Shown here one piece after another: positions 5,544-7,597 of a stretch of DNA of 7,597 bases. The stretch spans positions 1 to 7,597 of the forward strand of contig JALNXT010000062.1 of the NCBI GenBank assembly GCA_023230245.1, in the 5' to 3' direction. The position numbers were made by a program, and so were the translations under genes. The notes below the pieces were generated by a model that saw only the letters and a program-made list of their open reading frames with translations, was not told the DNA's origin and searched no databases. Source of the stretch: Candidatus Cloacimonadota bacterium. Its GTDB lineage: Bacteria > Cloacimonadota > Cloacimonadia > Cloacimonadales > Cloacimonadaceae. Numbering within the stretch: the stretch's first letter is position 1; each line of letters starts with the position of its first letter.

Positions 5544-7597
5544 TTATTGTTTGTTTTTCGTATTTATTGGATCATTAGCAAGCCTGCTGATCACCGAGCT
5601 TGCTACCACCTTAAAAAACTTAGGTCCAGAGCTTGCCATTGAGCAAGTATAGGTGTGGGTGGGGGCAGAAACCACGGTGTAGTTCGACCAGCTATCCGGA
5701 CTGTCCGCTGCATAGACCCGGTATTCGGAAGCATGGGCAATCTCGTTCCAGTTAAGGGTAATTTCGTTGTCGGTAGAGCTAATAGCAATCTCCGGTGTGT
5801 CCAATGCAGTAATTTCCCTAATTGATATATCATCCACGCTAATTGCATGCACACCCGGCAGCATGGCTCCCTTAAGATAGATATAGTAACTATCCAATTG
5901 AGGGGTTGTAAACAAACATGTTATCCGCTGATAAGCCCCGTTAGTAAGCTGATAAGCAGGGCTTAAATCGACAAGAGTGGAGGATGGGTATTGCTGCATC
6001 TGAAACTTGAGCGTGGCATTAAGGGGATTTGAGGTATCCTGTCTGGCATAAAGCTCAATCTCATAGGTTTTGCCGGCTGTCAGAGGGTAATTATGGCTTA
6101 ACGACGTATTCACAGATTGGCTTCCAGGATTATTAAGAGTAATGTTGAATGTTCCGGTTCGCGGGGTTCTATTATAATCGGTATGGGTAGAATTTGCCAC
6201 CCAAGGAACAGGATCACTTCCCGAAATCATCGCCCATTGTGCGATATTTGTAGAGCCATCGGTGTTGCCATTTTCAAAGCCTTCTGTAACCCAGGGGTCA
6301 TATGCCATTACAAAACTGCGCACCGGGGAAGCAGCCCCTTCGCCAAAGGCGTTGTAGGCAACCACCACGTAATACCAAACTTCACTTGAGTGAAACGTAA
6401 TGTTTCTAAAAATGTAGTATATTTCAGCCATGTGGTATCCAATCTCAGAAGGAAGGCTGGTAACTTGCCCGGGATAACCTGTTTCCATAATATGGGTTGG
6501 ATTTCCTTTGATGGAAAAAACGGCATAACTGGTAGGAACCTGCCCCAAATGGTTGTAATCCCAAGAAATGCTCGGATTGTAACTAAGGGATATGATGCTG
6601 CCATCAGCAGGATACCAAGGCAAGGGTGCCATTACGTCCCTGCTGCTGATTGCCATCAACAGGGGATAACCGCCATTGTCGGAGGGAAACAAAGCCCAGT
6701 AATCATTGGAACCATTGGCTGTTTCACCGTAGAAGTCCCACCCAGTGTAGGTAGATTGAGTTTTCATCTGTGCAGTAGTTTTCCCTACGCCTCCAAAAGA
6801 TGTTGCCTGCCCGCTGGTTTGTGTGTCCCAATATGAGTTGGTAACAGTTCCTGTTAAAGCCCCTATCAAACCGCCTCTTGTCCCCCCGGTAACAGTGCCG
6901 GTGGAATAGCAATTAGTAACAGAACCACCCCCATGATTACCAACTAGTCCTCCCAGAAAATGTGCTCCGCTTACGTTTGCTTGAGAAAAGCAATTGGCGA
7001 TGCTGCCGTTGTTTTGCCCCACCAAACCGCCATTGGAATTATCATTACAGGCTACAGTTCCCTTAGAATAACAGTTATTCATCGTTCCATCGTTCCATCC
7101 GGCAACTCCACCATTCCATAAGTTTCCGTTAATGGTTCCGGTGGAATAGCAATTGGTAACAATTCCCGCGCTTTCATTCATACCCACTATGCCACCCAAA
7201 CTGCTGGCAGCTACTCCAGATCCAGACCTTGATACCGTACCGGAAAAGATGCAGTTACTAATGGTTCCGTAATTGTCTCCAACAATACCACCACCCTTAG
7301 TCGCATTGCCGATATTCACAGTTGCAGCAGATCGGCAATTATCCACAGTTCCGTCGTTATGACCGACTATTGATCCACTTTCATAATCCCCAAGGATATA
7401 ACAGCTACTGTTCATGCTTAAGTTCTTTATGCTACTCCCTACCGCAGTATAACCAAATAGACCATGATAATTACCATAATTACTAACTCTTAAGTTGGAA
7501 ATAGTGTGGTTATTGCCATCAAAGCTTCCGTAAAAAGCAGATGATGTCCCAGATGAACCAATTGGCACCCAGGTATTGGTTTGAGTTGGAGTGGCAT
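5544..7597 (-). CDS. Secreted/surface GLUG-repeat protein with Fn3-like domains (5' end outside window)
   Basis: The minus-strand frame is open from the right edge to TAA at 5546-5544, about 683 residues. The GTG at 7568 is internal: the nine codons before it continue the typical TNTWVPIG lead-in, so the real start and any signal peptide lie outside. Counting from that GTG as residue 1, AFYGSFDGNNHTI (11-23) leads into seven GLUG repeats (65-253, pattern GGLVGxNxGxIxNCYSxGxV), ending with the SYWDTQTSG cap and a GWDF...W...YP closing segment. Residues ~314-423 look Fn3-like (PSISWDY, VWYYVVVAYNAFGEG). Residues ~424-588 look like a jelly-roll or carbohydrate-binding module (EGFENG, LTAGKTYEIELYARQ, ISVDDISIRE). 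Residues ~589-660 form a final Fn3-like domain (ITLNWNEIAHASEYRVYA, KFFKVVAS). GLUG repeats are known from bacterial surface proteins including IgA-protease-type adhesins. No catalytic motif is visible, so adhesion or matrix binding is the likely role. The last ~14 residues are polar and show no recognised anchor or sorting signal. Confidence 0.88.
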   Translation of the reverse strand, partial: ATPTQTNTWVPIGSSGTSSAFYGSFDGNNHTISNLRVSNYGNYHGLFGYTAVGSSIKNLSMNSSCYILGDYESGSIVGHNDGTVDNCRSAATVNIGNATKGGGIVGDNYGTISNCIFSGTVSRSGSGVAASSLGGIVGMNESAGIVTNCYSTGTINGNLWNGGVAGWNDGTMNNCYSKGTVACNDNSNGGLVGQNNGSIANCFSQANVSGAHFLGGLVGNHGGGSVTNCYSTGTVTGGTRGGLIGALTGTVTNSYWDTQTSGQATSFGGVGKTTAQMKTQSTYTGWDFYGETANGSNDYWALFPSDNGGYPLLMAISSRDVMAPLPWYPADGSIISLSYNPSISWDYNHLGQVPTSYAVFSIKGNPTHIMETGYPGQVTSLPSEIGYHMAEIYYIFRNITFHSSEVWYYVVVAYNAFGEGAASPVRSFVMAYDPWVTEGFENGNTDGSTNIAQWAMISGSDPVPWVANSTHTDYNRTPRTGTFNITLNNPGSQSVNTSLSHNYPLTAGKTYEIELYARQDTSNPLNATLKFQMQQYPSSTLVDLSPAYQLTNGAYQRITCLFTTPQLDSYYIYLKGAMLPGVHAISVDDISIREITALDTPEIAISSTDNEITLNWNEIAHASEYRVYAADSPDSWSNYTVVSAPTHTYTCSMASSGPKFFKVVASSVISRLANDPINTKNKQ
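6810..7376 (-). repeat. Seven in-frame GLUG repeats
   Basis: Seven units of about 24-32 residues begin near residues 65, 93, 125, 153, 180, 206 and 232 (counting from the codon at 7568). Most repeats are diverged at DNA level, but CCGGTGGAATAGCAATT is identical at 6898-6914 and 7138-7154 and continues as GTAACA after one mismatch. That is a 240-bp spacing, exactly 80 codons, encoding VTNCYSTGT twice. The units probably stack as a beta-helix or solenoid. Confidence 0.8.

Noticed and set aside
6390..6836. Plus-strand open frame of 148 codons
   Set aside because: It is antisense to the GLUG/Fn3 protein, whose domains are clear on the other strand.

Overview
The window holds four protein-coding genes and two repeat-rich intergenic stretches. 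No RNA gene, CRISPR array, transposase or phage gene was seen. Base composition looks balanced. A secreted GLUG-repeat/Fn3 protein, short tandem repeats such as TGAAGTAA between genes, and dispersed small palindromes suggest an anaerobic or environmental bacterium, perhaps of the Cloacimonadota or a relative in the wider FCB group. That assignment is inference; no marker gene is present.

Left part (1-2990, minus strand): a very long open frame, cut by the window edge at its 3' end. Its last ~130 visible residues are the start of a pyruvate phosphate dikinase (PPDK) nucleotide-binding domain. They are preceded by about 860 residues of apparently helical protein that I do not recognise. A 363-bp divergent intergenic region (2991-3353) follows. 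It holds a degenerate 8-bp tandem repeat, a small hairpin element (copy A), a 17-bp inverted repeat and candidate promoters for both directions.

Centre (3354-5137, plus strand): a two-gene operon with a 4-bp GTGA overlap. The first gene fuses a glyoxalase/VOC-like domain to an FMN nitroreductase domain. The second is a D-2-hydroxyacid dehydrogenase of the glyoxylate/hydroxypyruvate reductase type. Together they look like a small reductive or detoxifying unit acting on 2-oxo-acid or reactive carbonyl substrates, but the substrates cannot be read from the sequence.

Convergent intergenic region (5138-5543): an 8-bp tandem repeat starting at the stop codon of the dehydrogenase, a second hairpin element (copy B) related to copy A, a compound palindrome that can fold as a three-way junction, a short direct repeat, and a strong intrinsic terminator for the minus-strand gene to its right.

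Right part (5544-7597, minus strand): the C-terminal ~683 residues of a probable surface or secreted protein. In order it has seven GLUG repeats, an Fn3-like domain, a jelly-roll-like domain and a second Fn3-like domain. Its N-terminus lies outside the window.

No complete new multi-gene system is evident. The most unusual items are the PPDK-family protein with its huge N-terminal extension, the VOC-nitroreductase fusion, and the same tandem-repeat plus hairpin arrangement in both intergenic regions.
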